From NCBI GenBank assembly GCA_900540205.1, contig UQER01000030.1, forward strand, positions 1-28,767: a DNA stretch of 28,767 nucleotides, given 5' to 3'. The notes under the pieces are model-generated. The model was not told the DNA's origin, did no database searches, and saw only the letters and a program-made list of their open reading frames with translations. Shown in pieces: positions 7,180 through 15,257 of the stretch. Both the position numbers and the translations under genes were made by a program. Source of the stretch: an uncultured Porphyromonadaceae bacterium (GTDB lineage Bacteria; Bacteroidota; Bacteroidia; Bacteroidales; Muribaculaceae). Within the stretch, counting starts at the first letter, position 1; each line of letters opens with the position of its first letter.

Positions 7180-8496
7180 TTATTTCTCACGCATGAACAC
7201 CTGTATGGGCGTGCCGCAGAAATCCCAATTCTCACGCAACTTGTTTTCAAGGAAACGGCGATAAGGCTCCTTGACCCACTGAGGCAGATTGCAGAAAAAG
7301 ATAAACGTGGGCACTGCAGCGCCTTTCAGCTGTGTTACATACTTGATTTTGATATATTTGCCCTTGTTGGCAGGCGGAGGATAAGCGCCTATGGCCTCAA
7401 GCATCACCTTGTTGAGCTGGGAGGTAGGCACTTCACGCTTGCGGTTGCGGTAAACGTCCACAGCCGTTTCGAGCACCTTGAATATGCGCTGCTTCGTGAG
7501 CGCGGAACCGAAGATGATGGGAAAATCGGTGAACGGAGCAAATCGGCTCCGTATGGCCTCCTCGAAGTGCTTCTGCGCCTCGGCGGATTTGTCGGCGGCG
7601 ATGTCCCATTTGTTCACGCACACCACCAGCCCCTTCTTGTTCTTCTGTATGAGTCCGAAAATATTGGCATCCTGTGCCTCGATGCCTCGGGTGGCGTCGA
7701 TCATCAGTATGCACACGTCCGATGCCTCGATGGCGCGGATTGAGCGGATCACCGAATAATACTCGATATCCTCGTTGACTTTCTGCTTTTTGCGGATTCC
7801 GGCCGTATCGACCAGATAGAAATCGAACCCGAACTTGTTGTAGCGTGTGTATATACTGTCGCGGGTAGTGCCGGCAATGTCGGTGACAATGTGACGGTCC
7901 TCACCTATGAACGCATTGATAAGGCTTGATTTGCCCGCGTTCGGACGTCCCACGATGGCGAAACGGGGAATCTCCTCCAGATTCTCCTCATCATCGTTAG
8001 GCTCGGGCAGCTTTTTCACAATCTCGTCGAGCAGGTCGCCGGTGCCGTAGCCGTTGACTGCGCTCACCGAATAGGGGTCGCCCAGGCCGAGGCTGTAGAA
8101 CTCAGGCACGTTATATAGCCAGTCGTTCGAGTCCACCTTGTTCGCCACAAGAATCACCGGTTTGCGCGACTTGCGCAGAATTTCGGCCACATGATCGTCA
8201 AGGTCGGTCACTCCGTTCATGGCGTCCACGACAAACAGAATCTCGTCGGCCTGCTCGATGGCAAGCTGCACCTGCTTGTTGATTTCGCTTTCGAAAATAT
8301 CATCGGAATTGACCACCCATCCGCCCGTATCGACGATGGAGAACTCCCGGCCGCACCAGTCCACCTTGCCATACTGGCGGTCGCGAGTGGTGCCGGCCGT
8401 CGGGTCAACGATTGCCTGACGGGTTTCGGTGAGACGGTTGAAAAGGGTGGACTTGCCCACATTCGGGCGCCCTACTATTGCTACGAGTTGTGACAT
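7180..8496 (-). CDS. der: ribosome-assembly GTPase Der (EngA)
   Basis: 438 residues from ATG at 8496; an upstream TTG would add eleven residues that no Der protein has. Der is an essential GTPase that helps mature the 50S subunit. It has two tandem G domains followed by a KH-like domain. The first P-loop is GRPNVGKST (9-17) with DTGG and NKVD motifs; the second is GRPNAGKSS with DTAGI and NKWD. The C-terminal KH-like domain ends with GTPIQVFMREK. Era, another ribosome GTPase, lies about 100 bases upstream on the same strand, and pgpA follows 9 bases downstream. A TAACTTTG box at 8578-8585 might give der its own promoter, but no -33 box is seen with it. Confidence 0.96.
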   Translation of the reverse strand: MSQLVAIVGRPNVGKSTLFNRLTETRQAIVDPTAGTTRDRQYGKVDWCGREFSIVDTGGWVVNSDDIFESEINKQVQLAIEQADEILFVVDAMNGVTDLDDHVAEILRKSRKPVILVANKVDSNDWLYNVPEFYSLGLGDPYSVSAVNGYGTGDLLDEIVKKLPEPNDDEENLEEIPRFAIVGRPNAGKSSLINAFIGEDRHIVTDIAGTTRDSIYTRYNKFGFDFYLVDTAGIRKKQKVNEDIEYYSVIRSIRAIEASDVCILMIDATRGIEAQDANIFGLIQKNKKGLVVCVNKWDIAADKSAEAQKHFEEAIRSRFAPFTDFPIIFGSALTKQRIFKVLETAVDVYRNRKREVPTSQLNKVMLEAIGAYPPPANKGKYIKIKYVTQLKGAAVPTFIFFCNLPQWVKEPYRRFLENKLRENWDFCGTPIQVFMREK

Positions 8497-8599
8497 ATCC
8501 AAGTATCTACGGATTTGAAGGCAGAACAATCAAAACCATATTTCGGCTTATTCTGATGTTCTGCAACATCCCTTCCGCAAAGTTAACTAAATTTTTTTA

Positions 8600-9598
8600 T
8601 TATTCTATGTAGCCGAACGATTTGAGCTTGTTCTCACGGTTGCGCCAGTTGGGTTCAACCTTGACAAAAAGTTCCAGGTACACACGTTTGTCGAAGAAAC
8701 GCTCTATATCCTTGCGGGCCTCGGTGCCCACCTTTTTAAGCATGGAGCCGCCCTTGCCTATCAGGATACCCTTCTGCGAGTCGCGCTCCACAAAAATTGT
8801 GGCCATGATGTGGATTGAGTTTTCCGATTCGTCGAACTTCTCCACAATCACCTCCACCGAATATGGCACTTCCTTGTCGTAGTTTGTCAGAATCTTCTCG
8901 CGGATAATCTCGGTGACAAAGAAACGTGCAGGCTTGTCGGTCAGGGCGTCCTTGCCGAAATACGGGGGCGACGGCGGCAGCAGTTCCACGATGCGCGCCA
9001 TCAGGTTGGGCACGTTGAAATTCTCCTTGGCCGACAGGGGGAACACCTCGGCATTGGGCAGAATCTGTTTCCAGCGCGCCACAATAGTTTCAAGGTCGCC
9101 GTTGGTCTTCAGCAGGTCAATCTTATTGATAACCAGCAGGACAGGCACCTTCTCCTTGGCCACGCTTGCCAGAAATTCGGCATTCTTTGTGGGGTCCTCC
9201 ACCACATCGGTCACATAGAGCAGCACATCGGCATCCGTCAGAGCACCTTGTGCGAAGTTGAGCATGCTCTCCTGAAGCTTGTAGTTGGGTTTAAGCACGC
9301 CGGGGGTGTCGGAGAACACAATCTGGTAGTCGGGCGAATTGACTATACCCGTGATGCGGTGACGTGTGGTCTGGGCCTTGGGGGTGATGATGCTCATGCG
9401 CTCACCCACGAGGCAGTTCATCAGCGTGGATTTACCCACGTTCGGGTTGCCCACGATGTTGACGAATCCGGCTTTGTGTCCCTCCTTGCATCCTGTAGCG
9501 GCAGGACATTCCACACGGTCGGTCAGGGCGGCCATCACATCCTCCGTCTGCTGACGCTCTATCTCGTCGGCTATCTTTTCTTTATTGTCTTCTATCAT
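8600..9598 (-). CDS. era: ribosome-assembly GTPase Era
   Basis: 332 residues. Era binds 16S rRNA and assists maturation of the 30S subunit. The G domain starts at about residue 44, with P-loop GNPNVGKST (50-58), TPKAQTTRH (switch I), DTPG, and NKID. The C-terminal KH domain contains the RNA-binding loop GKGGSMLKK, and the protein ends NKLKSFGYIE. The N-terminus is about 40 residues longer than a typical Era, acidic at first, then with two cysteines (C31, C37). If translation starts at the second ATG (residue 22), much of that extension remains. The gene lies about 160 bases downstream of fabH with a terminator-like stem between (9670-9697), so it may start its own transcript. Confidence 0.95.
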   Translation of the reverse strand: MIEDNKEKIADEIERQQTEDVMAALTDRVECPAATGCKEGHKAGFVNIVGNPNVGKSTLMNCLVGERMSIITPKAQTTRHRITGIVNSPDYQIVFSDTPGVLKPNYKLQESMLNFAQGALTDADVLLYVTDVVEDPTKNAEFLASVAKEKVPVLLVINKIDLLKTNGDLETIVARWKQILPNAEVFPLSAKENFNVPNLMARIVELLPPSPPYFGKDALTDKPARFFVTEIIREKILTNYDKEVPYSVEVIVEKFDESENSIHIMATIFVERDSQKGILIGKGGSMLKKVGTEARKDIERFFDKRVYLELFVKVEPNWRNRENKLKSFGYIE

Positions 9599-9667
9599 AA
9601 TGCTGTATTTTTAATTGGCTGTTAATAGCATGAGTGTCTGCAATCCACATGTGCGTTATATCTAAAA

Positions 9668-9710
9668 CAAAAATAGCACCTGAAAAGATGCTATTTTGTT
9701 TCTTTTTTAC
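9668..9710. terminator. terminator-like hairpin between fabH and era
   Basis: AAAATAGCA (9670-9678) pairs perfectly with TGCTATTTT (9689-9697) around a 10-base loop. T-rich runs follow on both strands: GTTTCTTTTTT on the plus strand and TGTTTTAG on the minus strand. On the minus strand it sits about 60 bases past the fabH stop and would separate fabH from era. The stem is AT-rich, so termination may be only partial. Confidence 0.5.
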
Positions 9711-9757
9711 ATATCGGGGATATCACAAGGGGTGCGCGACACTGACATGAGCGGGCA

Positions 9758-10741
9758 TCAGAGATCCCAGACAAGCAGCATGGAGCCCCAGGTGAAACCT
9801 GCGCCGAAGGCCGTGAGCAGAAGTTTGTCGCCCTTCTTCAGCCGGTTCTTGTATTCGTCAAGACACAAGGGGATGGATGCTGCCGAAGTGTTGCCGGTAT
9901 GCTGGATATTAACAAGCACTTTCTCCTCAGGGATACCTGCACGCGAACTTACAGCCTCGATGATGCGAAGATTTGCCTGATGAGGCACAAGCCAGTCTAT
10001 TGTCTCGGCTGTGAGATTGTTGCGTTTGAGAATGTCGACGGATGCGGTGTACATGTCGGTCACAGCGTTCTTATACACGTTGCGGCCGTCCTGGAACAGG
10101 AAATGCTCGCCGGCATCGAGTGTGGCCTGAGTGGTAGGCTTGGCCGAACCGCCGGCCCACATAACAAGATGCTCGAGGCCGCGGCCGTCCACATGGAACA
10201 CCGCGTCACGCACGCCGACGCCCTCTTCCTCTGTAGGCTCCACGAGCACGCAGGCGGCTCCGTCGCCAAACAGCGGGCATGTAGCACGGTCTTTGTAGTT
10301 GACCATCGACGACATCTTCTCGGTTGCAACCACAACCACCTTTTTGCGCAGACCGCTCTTCACATAGGCTGCGGCATCCTCCAACGCTACTATAAATCCG
10401 GCACACGCGGCCTGAATGTCGTAGGCATAAGCGTTTTTCAGGCCTACGCCCTCACAGATAATCGAACCTGTGGAGGGGAAACGATAGTCGGGATTTGATG
10501 TTGCGCATATAAGAAGGTCGATATCGGCAGGATCGACATTGTAGTCGGCAAGCAGCTTGTTGACAGCCTCAATGCCCATGTACGACGAGCCTACATCCTT
10601 TTTCAGGATGCGGCGCTCTTTGATGCCTACACGGGTGGTGATCCATTCGTCGTTGGTGTCCACCATCTTCGACAGCATCTCGTTGTCGAGGATGTCGGTG
10701 GGGAGATACGACGCAATGCCTGAGATTTTAGCGTTAAGCAT
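9758..10741 (-). CDS. fabH: beta-ketoacyl-ACP synthase III
   Basis: 327 residues. FabH condenses acetyl-CoA or a short acyl-CoA with malonyl-ACP to start fatty-acid synthesis in the cytosol. The catalytic triad is complete: C113 in AACAGF, H254 in VPHQANLRI and N284 in HTGNTSAA. The C-terminus FGAGFTWGSMLL is typical. It follows rpmF on the same strand after about 190 bases; plsX, which lies between rpmF and fabH in many bacteria, is absent here. The gap holds a short stem CGAGAG/CTCTCG (10778-10783 with 10787-10792) and a GC-rich dyad CGCCGG/CCGGCG near 10857-10870, but no clear promoter. Confidence 0.96.
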   Translation of the reverse strand: MLNAKISGIASYLPTDILDNEMLSKMVDTNDEWITTRVGIKERRILKKDVGSSYMGIEAVNKLLADYNVDPADIDLLICATSNPDYRFPSTGSIICEGVGLKNAYAYDIQAACAGFIVALEDAAAYVKSGLRKKVVVVATEKMSSMVNYKDRATCPLFGDGAACVLVEPTEEEGVGVRDAVFHVDGRGLEHLVMWAGGSAKPTTQATLDAGEHFLFQDGRNVYKNAVTDMYTASVDILKRNNLTAETIDWLVPHQANLRIIEAVSSRAGIPEEKVLVNIQHTGNTSAASIPLCLDEYKNRLKKGDKLLLTAFGAGFTWGSMLLVWDL

Positions 10742-10927
10742 AACTCTGGTGGCGGTTTGTGTTAGGAATATATGGCGCGAGAGGTGCTCTCGAAATGTCG
10801 GGAACGCCTTCTCATGCTGTTAGGGAGGGGATAGATTTGTATTCTCTAAAGGCTCGCCGGCACCGGCGCAGTGAAATCCTGAGCCGGATCGACAGCCCTT
10901 GGTGACGTGATGGCTGTTTATGCCTTA

Positions 10928-11113
10928 TCAGACCACAGCGTTCTTTTCAATCGCAACCTTGCCGCGATAGTAGCCGCATTCGTTGCAAACGCAGTGGTAA
11001 ACATGCCAAGCGCCGCAGTTGGGGCAGATTGCCAGTGTGGGCATAGCGGCCTTGTCGTGGGTGCGGCGTTTTGCCGTACGTGTCTTGGATTGACGTCTTT
11101 TAGGATGTGCCAT
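10928..11113 (-). CDS. rpmF: 50S ribosomal protein L32
   Basis: 61 residues. The basic N-terminus MAHPKRRQSKTRTAKRRTH is the L32 signature, followed by a zinc-ribbon with C30-x2-C33 and C43-x2-C46 and the ending CGYYRGK. All four zinc cysteines are present, so this is the zinc-binding form. It lies 44 bases downstream of the DUF177 gene, the usual partner of rpmF in bacteria, and shares its promoter. Confidence 0.97.
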   Translation of the reverse strand: MAHPKRRQSKTRTAKRRTHDKAAMPTLAICPNCGAWHVYHCVCNECGYYRGKVAIEKNAVV

Positions 11114-11157
11114 TGTTGTTTATTCTTTATATTGTTATTGTTCTTAAGATTGTATGT

Positions 11158-11751
11158 TCATTCATCGGCTTCGGGACGCACGTCCTTCAGCTTGTCCCAG
11201 CGGGGATCCGTGGCAGCCGGAGCGTCGTCGCCGTCGGGCACTGAATCCATCTCGTCCATGAGCTGGTCCTCAAGTGCCGCATCCGGATCGGAGGCATCGG
11301 TGGCGCGGTGTTTCTTCAGCAGCGAGCTCATGGCGCGGTTGCATTTGCCCAGCGGGTGCACGTGCTTTATCGGGATGGTCAAAGCCACGGTATCCGAAAT
11401 CATGTAGGCCACGTTGAGATAATTATCACTTTCAGGAATCTCCATGAGGTCGTCCGAATCCTCGCGATATTCATCGCCGTATTTCACCTTTATCCCGTAG
11501 GTGGTGTCTATATCGAGCGTCAGGTCGTCGAGGCAACGGTCACAAGGCACTACAACAGTACCAGTGAGCGTGAAAGCAAGGTCGTAGACGTCATTGGCAT
11601 AAGTCACAACGAGCTTGACATCCACATCTGCATCGCGCACGTCGGCGTTCTCCATATTCACGAAGAACTGTTTGTCGAGATGGTAGTCAAATTCATGAGT
11701 ACCTTTCGGCAGGCTCTTCAGAGGGAGTTTGAATTGGCTGAATTTTCCCAT
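11158..11751 (-). CDS. DUF177 (YceD-like) protein, rpmF partner
   Basis: 197 residues from ATG at 11751. A longer frame begins with TTG at 11820, but the promoter at 11778-11808 lies inside that extension, so the shorter start is right. DUF177 proteins are tied to ribosome or 23S rRNA maturation and nearly always precede rpmF; the exact activity is not settled. The family core VPCDRCLDDLTLDID (CxxC, residues about 75-78) is visible. The C-terminal part is very acidic with a run of D/E and ends in DPRWDKLKDV, a common YceD ending. Confidence 0.88.
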   Translation of the reverse strand: MGKFSQFKLPLKSLPKGTHEFDYHLDKQFFVNMENADVRDADVDVKLVVTYANDVYDLAFTLTGTVVVPCDRCLDDLTLDIDTTYGIKVKYGDEYREDSDDLMEIPESDNYLNVAYMISDTVALTIPIKHVHPLGKCNRAMSSLLKKHRATDASDPDAALEDQLMDEMDSVPDGDDAPAATDPRWDKLKDVRPEADE

Positions 11752-11777
11752 AATTGTGGTCAGCTGAAAAAACTGTG

Positions 11778-11808
11778 CAAAGTTATAGAATTTATTCGGT
11801 ATGGACAA
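11778..11808 (-). promoter_or_regulatory. promoter of the DUF177-rpmF-fabH block
   Basis: On the minus strand TTG (11808-11806), a 20-base spacer and TAACTTTG (11785-11778) match the Bacteroidota -33/-7 consensus. Transcription should begin near 11772, about 20 nt before the DUF177 ATG. Confidence 0.65.
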
Positions 11809-11846
11809 CTTTTTCCGCAAAATCTCGCAAAATTAACCGTTTACCG

Positions 11847-12254
11847 TCATTCGGAGGTCAATTCAGTCTCAAGCAGTGTAGCCGCATCGGCCACACAGTC
11901 ATTGCAGTGGCGCAGCTGGATGCCGGTGCCCATCCCCTTTAGCTGACTGCAGATTGTGGCGCCGTTCTGTTTATGAAAGCTATTCATTATTCGTTTCTGG
12001 GCCAACATGGCAGCCGTACGGTCGCGCTTCACCAACCCGAGCACCATTCCCGCACCAACAAGTGCGCCACAGGTGCCCTGCATGCATCCCATACCGGTGC
12101 CGAAGGCGTTTGCCGCCATGCGCATGGTCTCACTGTCGACGCCGCACAGGTCGGCGTAGGTGCAGGCCACCGCCTGGGCACAGTTAAACTGGCCTGAGGC
12201 CTTGCGCTGCGAAGCCTCGGTGGCACGCGATTCTGTCAATTTCACTTTTTCCAT
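11847..12254 (-). CDS. C_GCAxxG_C_C-type cysteine-rich protein, putative redox-active
   Basis: 135 residues. It matches the C_GCAxxG_C_C family (PF09719): FNCAQAV around C25, GMGCMQGTCGALVGAGMVLG around C57 and C62, then ICSQL (C102) and HCNDC (C117, C120). Eight cysteines in total suggest metal or cluster binding or disulfide redox chemistry, but the biochemical role of the family is not established. No signal peptide or membrane segment is seen, so it is probably cytosolic. It starts 84 bases after hom on the same strand, with a short-period repeat in the gap (about 12281-12338), and may be the last gene of the metX-hom transcript. Confidence 0.85.
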   Translation of the reverse strand: MEKVKLTESRATEASQRKASGQFNCAQAVACTYADLCGVDSETMRMAANAFGTGMGCMQGTCGALVGAGMVLGLVKRDRTAAMLAQKRIMNSFHKQNGATICSQLKGMGTGIQLRHCNDCVADAATLLETELTSE

Positions 12255-12280
12255 TAAAATATGAGTGGTTTATTTTTAAT

Positions 12281-12338
12281 GATTATAGCCATCTTAGCTA
12301 TAGCAGCTATTAATAGCTATCTTAGCTATCTTAACTAT
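12281..12338. repeat. short-period (9-10 bp) AT-rich repeat array with palindromic core
   Basis: ATCTTAGCTAT occurs at 12291-12301 and 12319-12329, and ATCTTAACTAT at 12328-12338; degenerate units (AGCAGCTAT, TAATAGCTAT) fill the space. AGCTATTAATAGCT (12306-12319) is a perfect 14-base palindrome. The last copy runs into the hom stop codon (12338-12340). The array fills most of the gap between hom and the cysteine-protein gene. It resembles in style the array at 21675-21751. Confidence 0.7.
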
Positions 12339-13561
12339 CAGTTATCCCTGTCGATAAAGAACATGGGTATGTTTGCGATGAACACATCCGGCTCCGAAAG
12401 CACCTGCCTGCACGCTATCAGGTCGGAAAGTCTTATTTCCGCTATCACATAGTTTGCGTTCTCGCTCTGGAACTGCTCGATGATGCGCGTGAACGGCAAC
12501 TCCCGGCGCACATCGGTGGCCGTGTAACGCACATACACGCGGAGCACTACGTCGGTGGTGTAGTCCGGACGGTCCACATAGCTCATTTTCTTGTATTCAT
12601 AACGGTAGTCGTGCCGCAGGGCCATCACATCCGACAGGATCGAGGACGCCGTGGGCAGGCTGCCGGCGCCTTTGCCGAACATGAACTGACGGTCGTAGCA
12701 CTCGCCGCGTATCACCACGCCGTTATACTCGTCATCGACGCTGTAGATATATTTCGACGGTCCCACGAACTCCGGCATCACGAACATTGTGAACTTTTCG
12801 TCCGACACCTTCACTACCTGGGCCACGAGTTTGATTTTAACCCGCTTCTCACGCGCATAACGGATATCAAAGTCCCCTATCCGGCTGATTCCGTAAGTAA
12901 AAATCCGCTCAGGGGCCACATAACGCCCAAGGGCATGAACGGTAATGATTATCAGCTTGAACAGCGCATCCCACCCTTCGATATCGAACGAAGGGTCGCT
13001 CTCGGCGAAACCGAGCTGCTGGGCGCGGCGCAATGCATCATCGTAAGGCTCGTTATGGTCGAACACCCGCGAAAGGATGTAGTTCGACGAGCCGTTGAGG
13101 ATACCCTTCACCTCAAGGAGCAAGTCGTTGTCGTAATACTCTTCAAGGTTGCGTATCACCGGAATGGAACCGCACGACGAGGCATCGTAGAGCAGCGCCG
13201 TGCCATGCTCACGCTGCAGCTCTATAAGCTCAGGCAGATGGCGGGCGAGCATGGCCTTGTTGCCCGACACCACAGGGATGCCGCGCCTCAGGGCTTCGGT
13301 GGCGATGCCGTAGGCCGCATCCGCGTTGTCAATCACTTCCACAATGAGGTCGATTTCGGGATCATCAAGGATGTCGGCGGCATTATCGGTGAGCAGCGAT
13401 GCATCCACCTCCACATCGCGCGGCTTGGACAGATTGTGCACACAGATGCGCCTTATTTCGGCGTGGGCGTTTTTCGCCTGGGAAATCACGCGGTAGAAGC
13501 CGCACCCCACGGTGCCGAGGCCGAAAAGGCCGATCTTTATCTTGTTTTTCATATCTTTCAT
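12338..13561 (-). CDS. hom: homoserine dehydrogenase, monofunctional
   Basis: 407 residues. It reduces aspartate semialdehyde to homoserine with NAD(P)H, the branch point to threonine and methionine. The Rossmann fingerprint GLFGLGTVGCG is near residues 11-21; GNKAML follows the nucleotide domain; the substrate-binding block GILNGSSNYIL and the segment GFAESDPSFDIEGWDA, with the conserved acidic residues and the downstream lysine (LFKL), are present. No aspartokinase domain is fused at the N-terminus. A roughly 70-residue C-terminal region looks like an ACT-type regulatory domain. ATG (13561-13559) overlaps the metX stop by four bases (ATGA), so translation is probably coupled. An in-frame ATG at codon 4 is a possible alternative start. 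Confidence 0.95.
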   Translation of the reverse strand: MKDMKNKIKIGLFGLGTVGCGFYRVISQAKNAHAEIRRICVHNLSKPRDVEVDASLLTDNAADILDDPEIDLIVEVIDNADAAYGIATEALRRGIPVVSGNKAMLARHLPELIELQREHGTALLYDASSCGSIPVIRNLEEYYDNDLLLEVKGILNGSSNYILSRVFDHNEPYDDALRRAQQLGFAESDPSFDIEGWDALFKLIIITVHALGRYVAPERIFTYGISRIGDFDIRYAREKRVKIKLVAQVVKVSDEKFTMFVMPEFVGPSKYIYSVDDEYNGVVIRGECYDRQFMFGKGAGSLPTASSILSDVMALRHDYRYEYKKMSYVDRPDYTTDVVLRVYVRYTATDVRRELPFTRIIEQFQSENANYVIAEIRLSDLIACRQVLSEPDVFIANIPMFFIDRDN

Positions 13562-14637
13562 TCTTTATTTGCAACGCGCATAGCCGCCACGATGTTCCCG
13601 CCATCACCGTCGGAGCCGCATTCTGACTCCCCCATGAAACTGTCCAGCAATGCGTTGAGCTGTCCGTGCTCCACAAGAAACCCGTCATGGCCGAAAGGTG
13701 AGGAGATCTCGGCATAACGCGCGCCGCCGATGGCCGCCGCAAGCCGGCGCATCTCGGCGGTAGTGAAAATCATGTCGGTGGTAAGCCCTACAACGAGAGT
13801 GCGGGCCGTGATGCGCGCCAAAGCAGCCTCCACTCCACCACGACAGTAGCCCACGTCGTGGGTGTCGAATGCATTGAGAATGGACATATAGGAATAGGCG
13901 TTGAAGCGGCGGCACAGCTTCTCGCCCTGATAGCGCTGGTAAGTGCATGCGCGGTGTTCCCCCTCGGGTGTGTCCGGATGGTCGGCCTGCGTGCGGTTGT
14001 AGCCCTCGCCTCCACGGTAAGTGAGCAACCCGATGGCCCTTGCAGCCGCCAGACCCGCCATGCCGGCATCCGGGCGCGGCTCACCATAGGTGGAATCGGC
14101 CAGTATGGCCATGCGCTGCGTCTCGTCGATAGCGATGGTCCACGGCGATGCCTTGGCATCTGTGGCTATCAGCACAAGTTGCCCGAAGCGAGAAGGGTCG
14201 GCCACAGCCCACTCCACCGCCTGAAAACCTCCCACCGAGCTCCCCACAAGAGTATGGATATGGCCCACGCCCAGTGCGTCGGCCAGCAATGCATGCACCC
14301 GCACCATATCGCGGATGGTGACCGCCGGGAATGTGCCGTACCACGGCTCCCCGGTGTGCGGATTCACCGACAGCGGACCGGTGCTCCCGTAATGCGAGCC
14401 CAAAATATTGGCGCAGACCACAAACCATTTGTCAGGGTCGAGAAAGCACCCGTGCTCCACCGTGTGGGGCCACCAGTCGGCCACATCGCTGTTGGCCGTC
14501 AGGGCATGGCACACCCACACCACATTGGAGCGGTCGGCGTTCATGGAGCCGAACGTGTGGTAGGCCACATCGAGTTGCGGAAGCGTGACGCCGCACTCAA
14601 GCTCAAACGGTCGATTATGATGGTAATAACTGGTCAT
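13558..14637 (-). CDS. metX: homoserine O-acetyltransferase
   Basis: 359 residues from ATG at 14637; a longer TTG frame would translate the structured leader and is rejected. MetX transfers acetyl from acetyl-CoA to homoserine, the committed step to methionine. It is an alpha/beta-hydrolase-fold enzyme: nucleophile S134 in GSSVGG (132-137), GSTGP near residues 84-88, a later aspartate in TTDMIF, and the catalytic histidine in GHDGFL near the end. Some MetX-like enzymes act on serine instead, but the overlap with hom, which makes homoserine, favours the methionine role. Transcription appears to start near 14825 from a TAACTTTG promoter, leaving a leader of about 190 nt with switch-like hairpins. 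Confidence 0.93.
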   Translation of the reverse strand: MTSYYHHNRPFELECGVTLPQLDVAYHTFGSMNADRSNVVWVCHALTANSDVADWWPHTVEHGCFLDPDKWFVVCANILGSHYGSTGPLSVNPHTGEPWYGTFPAVTIRDMVRVHALLADALGVGHIHTLVGSSVGGFQAVEWAVADPSRFGQLVLIATDAKASPWTIAIDETQRMAILADSTYGEPRPDAGMAGLAAARAIGLLTYRGGEGYNRTQADHPDTPEGEHRACTYQRYQGEKLCRRFNAYSYMSILNAFDTHDVGYCRGGVEAALARITARTLVVGLTTDMIFTTAEMRRLAAAIGGARYAEISSPFGHDGFLVEHGQLNALLDSFMGESECGSDGDGGNIVAAMRVANKE

Positions 14638-14825
14638 TTCCTGATTGCATCTGACAGCAGACGGCACTTTTTCAGGCGGCTCGATAAACCTTACCGCCCC
14701 TGCCGATGTTCTATATGCAAAGAAAAGGCATTTTTCTGGCTTTAACAAAAAGCCCGGTGAAAGCACCGATCGCCTTTTCAGCCCCCTTTCCGTTCCACCG
14801 CGGATCGAGGGCTTTTTTATTGCAT
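14638..14825 (-). promoter_or_regulatory. structured metX leader, candidate riboswitch or attenuator
   Basis: Read on the minus strand, the leader opens almost at once with AAAAAGCCC (14817-14809), which pairs perfectly with GGGCTTTTT (14755-14747). The enclosed segment holds a GGTG/CACC hairpin (14767-14756), a GATC/GATC helix and a TCCG/CGGA helix. The 3' arm of the closing stem can instead pair with the next bases, GGCTTT/AAAGCC around a 5-base loop (14754-14738); the two folds exclude each other. A further GGCGG/CCGCC stem (14675-14698) precedes the start codon. I see no consensus of the S-box or other known SAM riboswitches. Confidence 0.4.
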
Positions 14826-14830
14826 TGATG

Positions 14831-14862
14831 CAAAGTTAACAACATTTGGCCGATGCCGAAAC
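14831..14862 (-). promoter_or_regulatory. probable metX promoter
   Basis: On the minus strand TAACTTTG (14838-14831) is a perfect -7 box. At the -33 distance is GTTT (14862-14859), a partial match to TTTG. Expected start is near 14825, right before the structured leader. Confidence 0.5.
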
Positions 14863-15029
14863 CGACGCCACGCTTTTTTAACGCAATTTTCGGAACCCGG
14901 CCCGCTCACCGGGCTTCCATTCCCCATAAACCGCCATGGCAATCGGCACTGGCGCGGCGAGTTGTCAACGTTGAAAGCCGGGGCTTTGTTAAAGGGGTGT
15001 TAAAGCATAACAGTGCGAATGGGGGCGAT

Positions 15030-15060
15030 TTTGCCAGTAGCGAAATTTATAGTAAATTTG
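15030..15060 (+). promoter_or_regulatory. promoter firing into the 15069-15257 foldback
   Basis: TTTG (15030-15033), a 19-base spacer and TAAATTTG (15053-15060) match the Bacteroidota consensus exactly. The -7 box lies in a perfect inverted repeat, AAATTTA (15043-15049) and TAAATTT (15053-15059), a possible operator. Predicted start near 15066-15068 coincides with the first base of the foldback. Confidence 0.65.
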
Positions 15061-15068
15061 CCCTTCGA

Positions 15069-15257
15069 TAAGTAACTGGTCGAAATTATTTTGATGTTTG
15101 TTCGAGTAAAATTTTTAGAAGTTTTTTCTCTCTGAAGAGGGAGTGTAGTGAGCTACACGACTGATGAAGAGAGGAAAAGATTCAAAAATTTTGCCGAAGA
15201 AACATTAAAAGAAAAAAAAGGCCGGTTATTAAAAAAATAATTTTGAACAGTTACTTA
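15069..15257. repeat. nested foldback element, 24-bp outer and about 37-bp inner inverted arms
   Basis: The outer arms 15069-15092 and 15234-15257 are complementary at 22 of 24 positions. Inside them, 15095-15133 and 15168-15204 form a second imperfect inverted repeat of about 37 bp with small gaps. At the apex GTGTAG (15143-15148) pairs with CTACAC (15153-15158) around TGAG. The stretch 15205-15233 is an A-rich, unpaired insert. There is no open frame of note. The metX leader and this element fill the non-coding 14638-15319. It may be a structured 5' leader or small RNA, since a promoter abuts it, or a MITE-like mobile repeat; no target duplication was recognised. Confidence 0.7.

Noticed and set aside
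8578..8585. TAACTTTG box as a separate der promoter
   Set aside because: No TTG or TTTG at the proper distance upstream; der is probably read with era.
14638..14825. S-box (SAM-I) riboswitch before metX
   Set aside because: The conserved S-box core sequence is not present and the domain is too small; only a general switch-like fold is claimed.
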